A program made the position numbers and the translations under genes. From UBA11403 sp963784615 (lineage in GTDB: Bacteria; Pseudomonadota; Gammaproteobacteria; Legionellales; Legionellaceae), in assembly GCA_963784615.1 (NCBI GenBank), contig CAWASG010000001.1:186001-250000 (forward strand): DNA of 64,000 nt. Direction: 5' to 3'. This document shows, piece by piece, positions 1 to 7,421 of this stretch; position 1 is the stretch's first letter, and each line of letters begins with the position of its first letter. The notes beneath the pieces are model-generated. The model had not been told where the DNA came from. It saw nothing but the letters and a program-made list of their open reading frames with translations, and did not search any database.

Positions 1-1
1 T

Positions 2-364
2 TTTGGTATAGGTGAATTTCTTGATTTGAACTGGATTCGTACACAAGTCATCATACATCCAACGGATAATCACTGGGAGACCTTATCCCGAGAGGCTCTT
101 CGAGATGATTTGGATTGGCAACAACGGTTATTAACCGATGGTGTTGTCCGGGTATCTGGAGATGGAGTACCCTTGTTGGAAAGGTTTGAGAGCTGGTCGA
201 AGAAACATGAGAGACTGGTTGAGCGCTGGCGCTCTGTATTGGCTAATTTGCGATCCGTGCAAGTGTTGAATTACACAATGTTTTTTGTGGCCATCCGCGA
301 ACTTTTAGATCTCACGCAAACGACCATGCAGGAGTCTGAAAATAGTAAAGAAAAAATAGTTTAA
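2..364 (+). CDS. NAD-specific glutamate dehydrogenase, C-terminal end (partial)
   Basis: The frame is open from the first bases of the window and ends at the TAA at 362-364, so only the last 120 residues of a longer protein are present. The residues FGIGEFLDLNWIR followed by DNHWETLSREALRDDLDWQQR match the C-terminal part of the large (about 1600-residue) NAD-dependent glutamate dehydrogenases, which oxidatively deaminate glutamate to 2-oxoglutarate in the cytoplasm. The TTG at 26 lies inside the gene and is not a real start. A 150-bp palindromic repeat follows the stop. The catalytic domain lies outside the window, so the call rests on similarity of the tail only. Confidence 0.75.
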   Translation, partial: FGIGEFLDLNWIRTQVIIHPTDNHWETLSREALRDDLDWQQRLLTDGVVRVSGDGVPLLERFESWSKKHERLVERWRSVLANLRSVQVLNYTMFFVAIRELLDLTQTTMQESENSKEKIV

Positions 365-386
365 TGTTGATTGTCATTGCTGTTAA

Positions 387-536
387 GTGAAGGGAATTAA
401 TCGGAGTAGGTTGGTGCGTAGGTTGGTGCGTAGGTTGGGTTGAGCGAGAGCGAAGCCCAACCTGGGCGGTTTTGTTGGGCTTCGCTCTCGCTCAACCCAA
501 CCTACGCACCAACCTAAACCGATTAATTCCCTTCAC
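387..536. repeat. Long palindromic dispersed repeat, copy 1 (extended form)
   Basis: This is a 150-bp inverted repeat. The outer arms GTGAAGGGAATTAATCGG and CCGATTAATTCCCTTCAC are perfectly complementary. Inside are the core arms GTAGGTTGGGTTGAG and CTCAACCCAACCTAC, which continue as GCGAGAGCGAAGCCCAAC and its complement. The unit GTAGGTTGGTGC is repeated on the left. It fills the gap between the dehydrogenase gene and cybB and would form a very stable hairpin in RNA from either strand. Confidence 0.9.
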
Positions 537-597
537 TTCCCTTGATAGCGCTGCACCAAGGCTACCAATATAATTTTTAAAACATGGAGTGTAGATA

Positions 598-1152
598 ATG
601 AGAGAAAAAAAGGTTGATTCATATTCCGCCGGATCAAAATGGATTCACTGGATAGTGGCGGTATTGGTTTTGATGATGCTGTCGTTTGGCTTTTTTTTGG
701 AAGATGTCCCCGAGCAATTTCAATCGACAGCTTATATGATGCATAAATCCATTGGGCTAACGATTTTCTTTTTAATGGTTGCGCGTCTTTTCTGGATAAA
801 ATATACAGGAAAGCCCGAGTTGCCGTTTTCGGTTCCTCGTTGGGAGCGGATTTTCTCTCAGATCATTCAAGTCAGTCTGTATGTTTGTCTTTTTGCAATG
901 CCACTTGCCGGTTGGGTGATGTCGGTTGCCAAAGATAGAGTTCCAACATTTTTTGGCTTGTTTTCGATGCCATTATATGGCATTCCGGTCGATAACGAGT
1001 TATCCGAATGGATGGAAAGTGCGCATGAAACTATTGCTTATATATTAATAGTGCTCATTGCGTTGCATATTGCTGGTGCGTTGAAACATCATTTTATTGA
1101 TAAAGATAAGGTTATGCGCCGTATGTTAAGTAATGCGCGAAAGGACCTTTAA
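598..1152 (+). CDS. cybB: Cytochrome b561 family protein
   Basis: This is a 184-residue four-helix inner-membrane dihaem cytochrome of the b561/CybB type, which passes electrons between the quinone pool and periplasmic or membrane partners. Hydrophobic segments lie near residues 15-33, 48-66, 90-112 and 140-160. Candidate haem-ligand histidines occur in SKWIHW, MMHKS, SAHET and LHIAGALKHH. The ATG at 598 follows GGAG in ATGGAGTGTAGATAATG. Its last 27 bases overlap the end of the convergent ygfX gene. The length is normal for the family. Confidence 0.87.
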   Translation: MREKKVDSYSAGSKWIHWIVAVLVLMMLSFGFFLEDVPEQFQSTAYMMHKSIGLTIFFLMVARLFWIKYTGKPELPFSVPRWERIFSQIIQVSLYVCLFAMPLAGWVMSVAKDRVPTFFGLFSMPLYGIPVDNELSEWMESAHETIAYILIVLIALHIAGALKHHFIDKDKVMRRMLSNARKDL

Positions 1153-1542
1153 TCGTCGATGTTGGTCTTGGGTGATTTGATCATTAAACAAGATCAACGT
1201 TTTTTTTCCGGTATTATTCTTCAGGCGCAGTAGGAGAAAAAAGCCGCCATCAAAATGGATATGTACGGAGTCATATCGCGCTTGATGGCCTTGGCAAAAT
1301 TCCAGTATCCAGAAGCGCGCATGACGCGTTAGACATTTATAATGGGGATGGGGTGAGCACAATCGCTGAGCACTGCGATGCGACAAAATCAACAGTAAAA
1401 TACCCATAATAATGAGAGACAGGTGAAAAGGCGATTGCAGAAGCAGCGCCGCCGCTGCCAGGTGAGCAAAGCTAATGCATCGTAAAAAATCACGTGATGG
1501 GTTAAATACGATATTGACGTCGAATAACGGTAACAATGTCAA
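1126..1542 (-). CDS. ygfX: YgfX-like membrane protein
   Basis: This small protein (about 138 residues) has two adjacent hydrophobic segments near residues 24-55, then a soluble tail. That architecture fits YgfX (CptA), which is encoded with SdhE in many proteobacteria. The gene overlaps the end of sdhE by 41 bases, so the two are probably translationally linked. The frame opens with TTG and has no convincing ATG, so the start is uncertain. The identification leans on the sdhE neighbourhood as much as on sequence. Confidence 0.65.
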   Translation of the reverse strand: MTLLPLFDVNIVFNPSRDFLRCISFAHLAAAALLLQSPFHLSLIIMGILLLILSHRSAQRLCSPHPHYKCLTRHARFWILEFCQGHQARYDSVHIHFDGGFFLLLRLKNNTGKKTLILFNDQITQDQHRRLKVLSRIT

Positions 1543-1762
1543 CTAACTCCTGCTCGAATGGTACGTTGCTTCCCATTAACCAGACATAGATATCTGGATC
1601 AGGATAGGTGAGCAACTGTTCAAATGCACTGACTTGTTTCTCGTTTAAGTTGTCTAGATGCTCCGATACGAATCGATTGAGTATTAAATCAAGCTCAAGC
1701 ATCCCACGACGACATTGCCATTTAATTTTTGCTTTTGAAGGGCTTGAGATCAAAATAAGCAT
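1502..1762 (-). CDS. sdhE: FAD assembly factor SdhE
   Basis: This 86-residue protein of the SdhE/YgfY family promotes covalent flavinylation of succinate dehydrogenase and fumarate reductase flavoprotein subunits in the cytoplasm. The diagnostic RGxxE motif is seen in QCRRGMLELD near residues 17-26, followed by the helical DPDIYVWLMG region. The neighbour ygfX overlaps its 3' end, the usual gene pair. The start at 1762 gives about 10 more N-terminal residues than a minimal family member, so a slightly later start is possible. Confidence 0.88.
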   Translation of the reverse strand: MLILISSPSKAKIKWQCRRGMLELDLILNRFVSEHLDNLNEKQVSAFEQLLTYPDPDIYVWLMGSNVPFEQELVDIVTVIRRQYRI

Positions 1763-1817
1763 CCGAATTAAAAAAATGAAATCTTACACTATTTGAAGAA
1801 AAGAACACAGGGTTAAT

Positions 1818-2762
1818 ATGAATCATCTAATCTATTCAAGACACTACACAGCGATACATCCTCTTTCAGTGGAACTGCATTACTTGCCGAAAACCAATTA
1901 TCTATTCGATTTAGATTATTTAAGCGTTATTCAGGTGGAAGGGGATAAGGCGTCAGAATGTCTTCAAGGGCAGTTGAGTTGCGATATGCGCGCTGTCTCT
2001 GATACTCACATGCAGCAAGGAGTGATGTGTAATCTCAAAGGGCGGATAATGGCCATATTAGATGTTGTTTTGATGACCAATCAATCTATCGCGCTGGTTG
2101 TTCCAGCAGATTTGAGTGCTGATACACAAGCCTCCCTCGCGAAAGCTGCGGCTTTATCCCGTGTGCAACTCCACGATACGGGGTTAAAAGTGTATGGTTT
2201 ATTTGTGCAGAACGAAGAAGGCGCACTTCCTTTTGATATGCCATTGCCGGCTGAACGGTATGATGTTGTACACAATGAGACGATGTGCTGTTACAAAATT
2301 GATCAATATTTTTATATTTACATCGTCCAGCCGACGATGGCAAACGCCATAAGCGAACCATTCATCACGCAAGATCAATACCGTGGCTCATTGGCTTGGC
2401 ATGCGCTGCAATTACAACATCAACGGGTTGAGATTTATCCTGAATCAAGGGGGATGTTTCTACCTCATCGATTGGATATGCACCTCTCTGGGCATATCAA
2501 TTTTGAGAAAGGGTGTTATAAAGGCCAGGAAATTATTGCGCGAATGCATTATCGTTCAACACAGAAACACAAGTTGGTTTCTTTTATGGTTGAAATCGAT
2601 GCGGAGCCCAAAGTTGGGGTACCCATATATGCTGAAGATAATGAAACTGTTGTGGGTGAGGTGATTGATTATTGTATTGCCGACAATCATCGGTATATTA
2701 TTTCAGCAAGTATATTGATAAATTTCCACGGAAGCCCAAACGTAATCTTACAAGGCAAATAG
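1818..2762 (+). CDS. ygfZ: Folate-binding YgfZ/GcvT-like protein
   Basis: This 314-residue protein belongs to the YgfZ family, whose members bind tetrahydrofolate and support repair or maturation of certain iron-sulfur enzymes such as MiaB. The signature K-G-C-Y-x-G-Q-E is present as EKGCYKGQEIIARMHYR near residues 231-247. An N-terminal GcvT-like segment (QVEGDKASECLQGQLSCDMR) precedes it. It is divergent from sdhE across a 55-base gap, a common association because both act on redox protein maturation. The ATG at 1818 is the first in frame. Confidence 0.88.
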   Translation: MNHLIYSRHYTAIHPLSVELHYLPKTNYLFDLDYLSVIQVEGDKASECLQGQLSCDMRAVSDTHMQQGVMCNLKGRIMAILDVVLMTNQSIALVVPADLSADTQASLAKAAALSRVQLHDTGLKVYGLFVQNEEGALPFDMPLPAERYDVVHNETMCCYKIDQYFYIYIVQPTMANAISEPFITQDQYRGSLAWHALQLQHQRVEIYPESRGMFLPHRLDMHLSGHINFEKGCYKGQEIIARMHYRSTQKHKLVSFMVEIDAEPKVGVPIYAEDNETVVGEVIDYCIADNHRYIISASILINFHGSPNVILQGK

Positions 2763-2810
2763 CGTTACCGTCGCGTACAATCAGCCCAATGAGCTGTTGG
2801 AGCCAATAAA

Positions 2811-2840
2811 TTGATTATTTTGCGCGTTATGCGGTATAAT
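2811..2840 (+). promoter_or_regulatory. Sigma70-type promoter of the ankyrin gene
   Basis: TTGATT at 2811-2816 and a perfect TATAAT at 2835-2840 are separated by 18 bp. They lie 30 bp upstream of the ATG at 2870. Confidence 0.6.
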
Positions 2841-2869
2841 TGTCAATTAAACTGAATATTGAGTCTAAA

Positions 2870-3757
2870 ATGCCAACACAAACTTGGAGTGAAGTTAACA
2901 GCGAATTTCATCAGATCATTCAAAAAATGAGTGATAATGACATCAGCGTGGATGATCAGGAATCTAATAATAGATTAAGAACTTTAGTTGGTTATCATCC
3001 AGATATTGTTAATTCCATCTCGTCTTATGCTTCTGGATGTGGAGCTTACAAGTGCACTGCTTTTGATTTTGCACATAGAGAGAGAGATTTTGCGTTACAA
3101 GATCTATTGCTAAAATTGGGCGCATACTCAAGTAAGCAACTACAATTGGGAATTAATTTTCTTCGGGAAATTAATTCTATCATGAAGGATAAAAACACGC
3201 TTCCTCAAGCAAGCATGATTGATGCATACCTTGAAAAAGGGGGTAATATCAATTTTATTGATATTAGCGGTGGTGGTTACGCAGCGTTGCATGAAGCTGT
3301 GAATAACTGCCGGATAGACTGGGTTGAGTTATTATTGCAACGTGGTGCAAATGTGAATGTGAAAGTAAGAGGTGATAATATACTGAGTCCTCGTACCCCG
3401 TTGCATTGCGCCATAGAGCAGGTAGATGCAGATATGGTCAGTTGCTTACTCCGCCATGGATCTGATCCATCGATAGAGTGTAAAGGCGGAGTGGAAACAT
3501 TAGCATTTGCCAAGTATGTACAAGATCTTTCTAAAAAGAGTATCGAAACATTCCGTGAATCTCGCCCTGAATACAGCTCATTTCACGAAATAAAATTTGA
3601 AAAAATGACAAAATTGATTATTCCAATGTTACTGCAGGCAAGGACTGCTTTGGTTGTAATAGCCGACGAGACTGCACCGAGACAAGGTGTTTTTTTTGAC
3701 GTTAAAGTCAGTGCGGAGCGTGCCAGGGGAAATGAGACAAATTCTGTAGTGAATTAG
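2870..3757 (+). CDS. Ankyrin-repeat protein, 3' end altered by an IS insertion
   Basis: The protein is about 295 residues long. Ankyrin-type units are seen at GGYAALHEAVNNCRIDWVELLLQRGANVN and RTPLHCAIEQVDADMVSCLLRHGSDPS; an earlier stretch (TAFDFAHRERDFALQDLLLKLGAY) is a weaker unit. Such proteins are common effector candidates in Legionella and Coxiella, but no secretion signal can be proved here. I prefer the ATG at 2870 over the TTG at 2840, which lies in the -10 box. The last 12 or so codons (from 3720) lie inside the IS3-family element. If the IS is removed, the frame continues across 5337 and stops at 5363-5365, so the native tail was probably only a few residues different. Confidence 0.75.
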   Translation: MPTQTWSEVNSEFHQIIQKMSDNDISVDDQESNNRLRTLVGYHPDIVNSISSYASGCGAYKCTAFDFAHRERDFALQDLLLKLGAYSSKQLQLGINFLREINSIMKDKNTLPQASMIDAYLEKGGNINFIDISGGGYAALHEAVNNCRIDWVELLLQRGANVNVKVRGDNILSPRTPLHCAIEQVDADMVSCLLRHGSDPSIECKGGVETLAFAKYVQDLSKKSIETFRESRPEYSSFHEIKFEKMTKLIIPMLLQARTALVVIADETAPRQGVFFDVKVSAERARGNETNSVVN

Positions 3758-3766
3758 CTAACTCGA

Positions 3767-4813
3767 TTATCCTGCCATAGACACCTCCGACTGTCCAGAT
3801 TTACTTCCTATTTCAATCGATTCAGGTGGATTTATATACACCGCATCAGGGAGGCTTTTTAATTGTGGCTCTTTATGATTGAAGCGCTCTGGATGGGCAA
3901 GGAAAGCCTTCATCAAGACGGCATGTCGTTGCTCAAGAATAGATTGATCTCGCTGGTAATGAACGGATTCTGGCGTTAACCATGCGATCCCTGAGTGATA
4001 ATGCTCTTTGTTATACCAAGGAAAAAATTGCTGACAAAAGGCCTCAGCGTGTTGCAGCGATTGGCAGCGTGCAGGGAACTCCGGCCTGTATTTTAGCGTT
4101 TTAAATTGTGACTCAGAAAAGGGATTGTCGTTGCTTGTATAAGGTCGGTTGTGGGTTTTAGCAACGCCGAGATGTTCGAGTAGCTGTGAAACAGTGTGAG
4201 ATTTCATGCTTGGCCCATTATCCGAATGTATAGTCAGTTGGTGAGGCTGAATGCCGTGTTTTAAAGCGGTCTCATGTAATAATTTTCGGGCGAGTTCTTG
4301 CGACTCACAGTCTGCAATAAGCCAACCAACAACATATCGGCTGAATATATCCATGATGACATATAGATGGTAATAAACCCATTTTGTAGGGCCAAGTAAT
4401 TTTGTGATATCCCATGACCAGACTTCATTCGGGCGAGATGCAATTAATTCAGGCTTGACGGCATCTCGATGATTCCGCTGTAAACGCCGTTCTGCTGTTT
4501 CACCATGCTCTGCTAAAATGCGATACATGGTGCGGGGCGAACAATAATACTCGCCCTTATCCATCAACTCATAATACACATCGTAAGGCGTTTTATCGAC
4601 GAAACGCTCGCTGTGCAATAAATCAAGAACACATTGCCTTTCTAGATTATTAAGGGCGTTAACCGGGGTGGTTGGCAGTCGTGACTCATTTTGTGCACCG
4701 TTTTTATCCTCCAAATGTCTGTAATAAGTGGCCCGTGGAATACACATCGCGGAACAAAGCATGTCAATCGGAATGGATTTATTTCGACCTTCTTGTGAAA
4801 TGAGCTCCATCAA
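3767..4813 (-). CDS. IS3-family transposase OrfB (DDE integrase core)
   Basis: This 348-residue transposase subunit has an N-terminal HTH_21-like region (MCIPRATYYRHLED) and a retroviral-type integrase core. The catalytic residues are visible as D in VWSWDITKL, D in IHSDNGPSM and E in DNPFSESQFKTLKY. Its start overlaps the stop of orfA by 4 bases (ATGA), which suggests translational coupling. The frame is intact, so the element may still be active. The C-terminal extension past the integrase core is of unknown role. Confidence 0.9.
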   Translation of the reverse strand: MMELISQEGRNKSIPIDMLCSAMCIPRATYYRHLEDKNGAQNESRLPTTPVNALNNLERQCVLDLLHSERFVDKTPYDVYYELMDKGEYYCSPRTMYRILAEHGETAERRLQRNHRDAVKPELIASRPNEVWSWDITKLLGPTKWVYYHLYVIMDIFSRYVVGWLIADCESQELARKLLHETALKHGIQPHQLTIHSDNGPSMKSHTVSQLLEHLGVAKTHNRPYTSNDNPFSESQFKTLKYRPEFPARCQSLQHAEAFCQQFFPWYNKEHYHSGIAWLTPESVHYQRDQSILEQRHAVLMKAFLAHPERFNHKEPQLKSLPDAVYINPPESIEIGSKSGQSEVSMAG

Positions 4814-5268
4814 TTCACCTCGCTGCTGTCGTGTGAGAGGATGTGTGTCCCAAGCAGTTCCGAGACTTTTTTTTGGAGATCAATGACAGCCTGGGCTTGA
4901 GCCAGTTTCTTTTTCAATTGCTCAATTTCTCGAGCCATATGATCAGTGCGCCGGCCCTTTAATGTAGCTTTCTTGTCATCTGTATTCATTTCAAGCTGAT
5001 TTCGCCATGCAGAAATACACCCTTGATACAAACCCTCTCGGCGCAACAGTGCCCCACGCTCTAATGCATTACTACAGGCATCATAAGAGGTCAGAATTTG
5101 CAGTTTATATGCTTTGGTGAATTTCCGGCGCGGTGCTCCGCTGGCTTTTACCTGAGGATCAGATGGTGTTGATGCACTTAATTCAATCTGTTGATTATTG
5201 GCGCTTCCGTCTAATTGTGATTTGACTAAATTTAACTCATTAATACTGTTGTTCGATCCTAATACCAT
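4810..5268 (-). CDS. IS3-family transposase OrfA (helix-turn-helix)
   Basis: This 152-residue protein carries a helix-turn-helix (RRKFTKAYKLQILTSYDACS, then REGLYQGCISAWRNQ). A leucine-rich coiled coil follows (MAREIEQLKKKLAQAQAVIDLQ), typical of IS3-family OrfA proteins that bind the IS ends and dimerise with OrfB. It ends in the ATGA that starts orfB. The N-terminal 45 residues are low complexity and not recognisable. Confidence 0.82.
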   Translation of the reverse strand: MVLGSNNSINELNLVKSQLDGSANNQQIELSASTPSDPQVKASGAPRRKFTKAYKLQILTSYDACSNALERGALLRREGLYQGCISAWRNQLEMNTDDKKATLKGRRTDHMAREIEQLKKKLAQAQAVIDLQKKVSELLGTHILSHDSSEVN

Positions 5269-5377
5269 TTTGACAATTTCCCTACCGCCCTCATGGAAGT
5301 AGTTTTACCTTATTTTTGTCTCATTGTCGCTGGCACAGAGGGCGTATACATTTTTGCCGTTATAATCGTATTGCATG

Positions 5378-5449
5378 AGAGTCTCCTTTTTTAAGTTAAG
5401 TTAAGTTAAGTTCGTTACTTCTTTACTTTAACTGGAGACTCTTTTTTTT
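5378..5449 (+). terminator. Probable intrinsic terminator of the ankyrin gene
   Basis: A 9-bp perfect stem (AGAGTCTCC at 5378-5386, GGAGACTCT at 5434-5442) closes a 47-base loop that contains four TTAAG repeats. A run of eight T follows. The large loop makes it an unusual terminator. With the IS removed it would lie about 12 bp after the reconstructed ankyrin stop. Confidence 0.5.
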
Positions 5450-5501
5450 AAAAATTTTTTACTTCAATTCAACCATAGCAACTACGCTGGCTACCATTAA
5501 G

Positions 5502-7412
5502 TTAAGGATAGAATTGCCGAACACAACGAACCCCAGATGGTAAATATTTATAAGCAAACCCTTGATTGCTTCCAAGATGTTGAGTAAATGTTTGAAAATT
5601 TGCATAGGAAATTGGAGTAGTTAGGTTTTCAGTCGAACTCCAATATGAGCCCGTTGTAAGAATACCTCCGTAATACAGCCCCATAGCAATGGTAGGATCA
5701 CTTCCGAAAAAATCGATCAGATTTGATTGCATGTTTTGAGTAAGCGGATTAAGAAGAGTGCCACAAATCGATAAAGTGCTGTTAGCACCTTTATACCCCA
5801 TCTCACATATCGCCGGTAAATACCAGTCTGAATAACCTCCACTGCTGTTGAGGATGCATAGACCTGCCGTGTAAGAATCAGCAAACATTATTCCATTAGT
5901 GAAGAATACAGATTCTATTTTTGCTGTATTACGTTTTCCATTTATAAGATGAGTTGCGTTTGTTACAAACGAACATTGATAAGGAATCGTCGCACACATC
6001 TGATCAGGATCCCAAACTACCGAGCTAGGGCTAGGGGTGTCTGCTACGTCCGCTACTTCTACCAAACCAACATTCTGAGTAGCAGCTGTTGAATCGTTTA
6101 TCGAAAACACATACCCACCACCATATACACTACCATAAGTTAATGTAGTAATGACTGCAGATACCGGGCTAGCCGCATTTGTTGCATTCACCGTCATGGT
6201 ATTCGTTGCAGGAGCTGAGCCAGCAATACTTGGTGTTCCTGGCTTGATAGTGACCGTGCATGATGCTTGGCTGTTTAACTGAGTTCCACATGTATTCGTT
6301 GAAGATGCTCCACTTGCTGAAAGCAATGGGCTAAACACAATACTCAGGCCCACTGCTGTTACTGTACCACTATTGGAAATGGTTAATGTCCTTGGTGTAG
6401 ATGCGCCAGGCGCCGCACCTGACGCAGCAGTAAATATACCTGCCTGTGCGATTACAAGCCCTGGTGAAGAAAGGTTCAACACAGCATCAGGAGCAAGGAT
6501 GGATGAAAAAATAACCGTACATGGGTTTGGTAAGGATGGAATAGGCGGAGTGGTATAAAGATTTCCAATCCATGTGCCACCATCAGTTGGGCAAGAGCCG
6601 GTTACTGTAGATAGTGTATATCCAGAATTCGCGGTGACGGTAAAACTCGTTGTGTCATTCACTGCTATTGTATTTGATGTCGAACCTGTGAAGGTTATAT
6701 TTGAACCGGTCGCGTTGACGGTAACAGTGTTTAAAGTCGCTTTAAATTTGACGGAGCATGTGTATGGAATGGGCGGGGTGGTATAAACACTTCCGCTCCA
6801 TGTGCCACCAACAGGGCAGGTGCCGGTTACGGTATGAGATAATATATATCCCGGTTTTGCGGTGACGATAAAATCTGCTGCGCCACCCTCTACTATTGTT
6901 TTTGTTGTGGGAGCTTGTATGGTTTCATTTCCATCGCCGCTCGCGGTGACGGTGACAGCGTAATGATTTACTACAGTTACTTTTAACCAATTTGCAGTGC
7001 TCGGTTGTGAACACGATAATTTACTTGTACCAATACAAATCTGAGGAGATTTGTTTACAGTGGTTGTTTGGTTTACAGGAAATTGACTGCCGTTTATGGA
7101 TAGTACCAGTGTGCACGATTCCCCAGGGTTCAAGACCATGGGCTTTTGGCAAGCATTGGATCCAGTAGTTGTGACTTGGGTGATACCGTTTACCGGCGTC
7201 ATCGTTAAAGTTTCTTGGAGTGGAAGTTTGTTTGTGACGATGTACTTGATGTGCGCTGTGTCATTAGTAGCTACTGTAACCGTACTACTGGCCTGAGGAA
7301 TAATCGTAAATTTCGGCTGTGTATTATTAGCATAAACATCGACAGTCGTGATGATGAGTGCAATCATGCTTAATATGGTTACGATTACCCGATTTTTTAT
7401 TGAAACAGTCAT
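5502..7412 (-). CDS. Secreted repeat protein with C-terminal DUF1566-like domain
   Basis: The protein is 636 residues. A signal peptide (MTVSIKNRVIVTILSMIALI, cleavage near DVYA/NN) is followed by Ig-like and bacterial-repeat segments. Two copies of a unit ending in GTWxGxxYTTPPIP and a Cys-containing strand occur near residues 185-225 and 270-300. The C-terminal 180 residues contain DWYLPAICEMGY, SYWSSTE and GVRCVRQF, which resemble the DUF1566 fold seen in Legionella surface and secreted proteins. It starts 9 bases after the SPOR/OMP gene on the same strand, so the two are probably co-transcribed. A surface or secreted role is inferred; the function is unknown. Confidence 0.65.
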   Translation of the reverse strand: MTVSIKNRVIVTILSMIALIITTVDVYANNTQPKFTIIPQASSTVTVATNDTAHIKYIVTNKLPLQETLTMTPVNGITQVTTTGSNACQKPMVLNPGESCTLVLSINGSQFPVNQTTTVNKSPQICIGTSKLSCSQPSTANWLKVTVVNHYAVTVTASGDGNETIQAPTTKTIVEGGAADFIVTAKPGYILSHTVTGTCPVGGTWSGSVYTTPPIPYTCSVKFKATLNTVTVNATGSNITFTGSTSNTIAVNDTTSFTVTANSGYTLSTVTGSCPTDGGTWIGNLYTTPPIPSLPNPCTVIFSSILAPDAVLNLSSPGLVIAQAGIFTAASGAAPGASTPRTLTISNSGTVTAVGLSIVFSPLLSASGASSTNTCGTQLNSQASCTVTIKPGTPSIAGSAPATNTMTVNATNAASPVSAVITTLTYGSVYGGGYVFSINDSTAATQNVGLVEVADVADTPSPSSVVWDPDQMCATIPYQCSFVTNATHLINGKRNTAKIESVFFTNGIMFADSYTAGLCILNSSGGYSDWYLPAICEMGYKGANSTLSICGTLLNPLTQNMQSNLIDFFGSDPTIAMGLYYGGILTTGSYWSSTENLTTPISYANFQTFTQHLGSNQGFAYKYLPSGVRCVRQFYP

Positions 7413-7421
7413 GAAAAGTCC

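Larger units (their letters stand above)
3720..5336 (-). mobile_element. IS3-family insertion sequence
   Basis: The element is about 1617 bp. Imperfect terminal inverted repeats of 22 bp lie at 3720-3741 and 5315-5336. Both start GTGCCAG and both end AATGAGACAAA, with 19 of 22 positions matching. Inside are orfA and orfB on the minus strand, overlapping by 4 bases. I found no clear target-site duplication, so the outer bases may be off by one or two. It sits in the 3' end of the ankyrin gene. Confidence 0.8.

Noticed and set aside
5305..5376. A 23-codon minus-strand frame with a strong GGAG site
   Set aside because: The GGAG is one arm of the terminator stem, and the second half of the frame runs into the IS end; it is best explained by chance.
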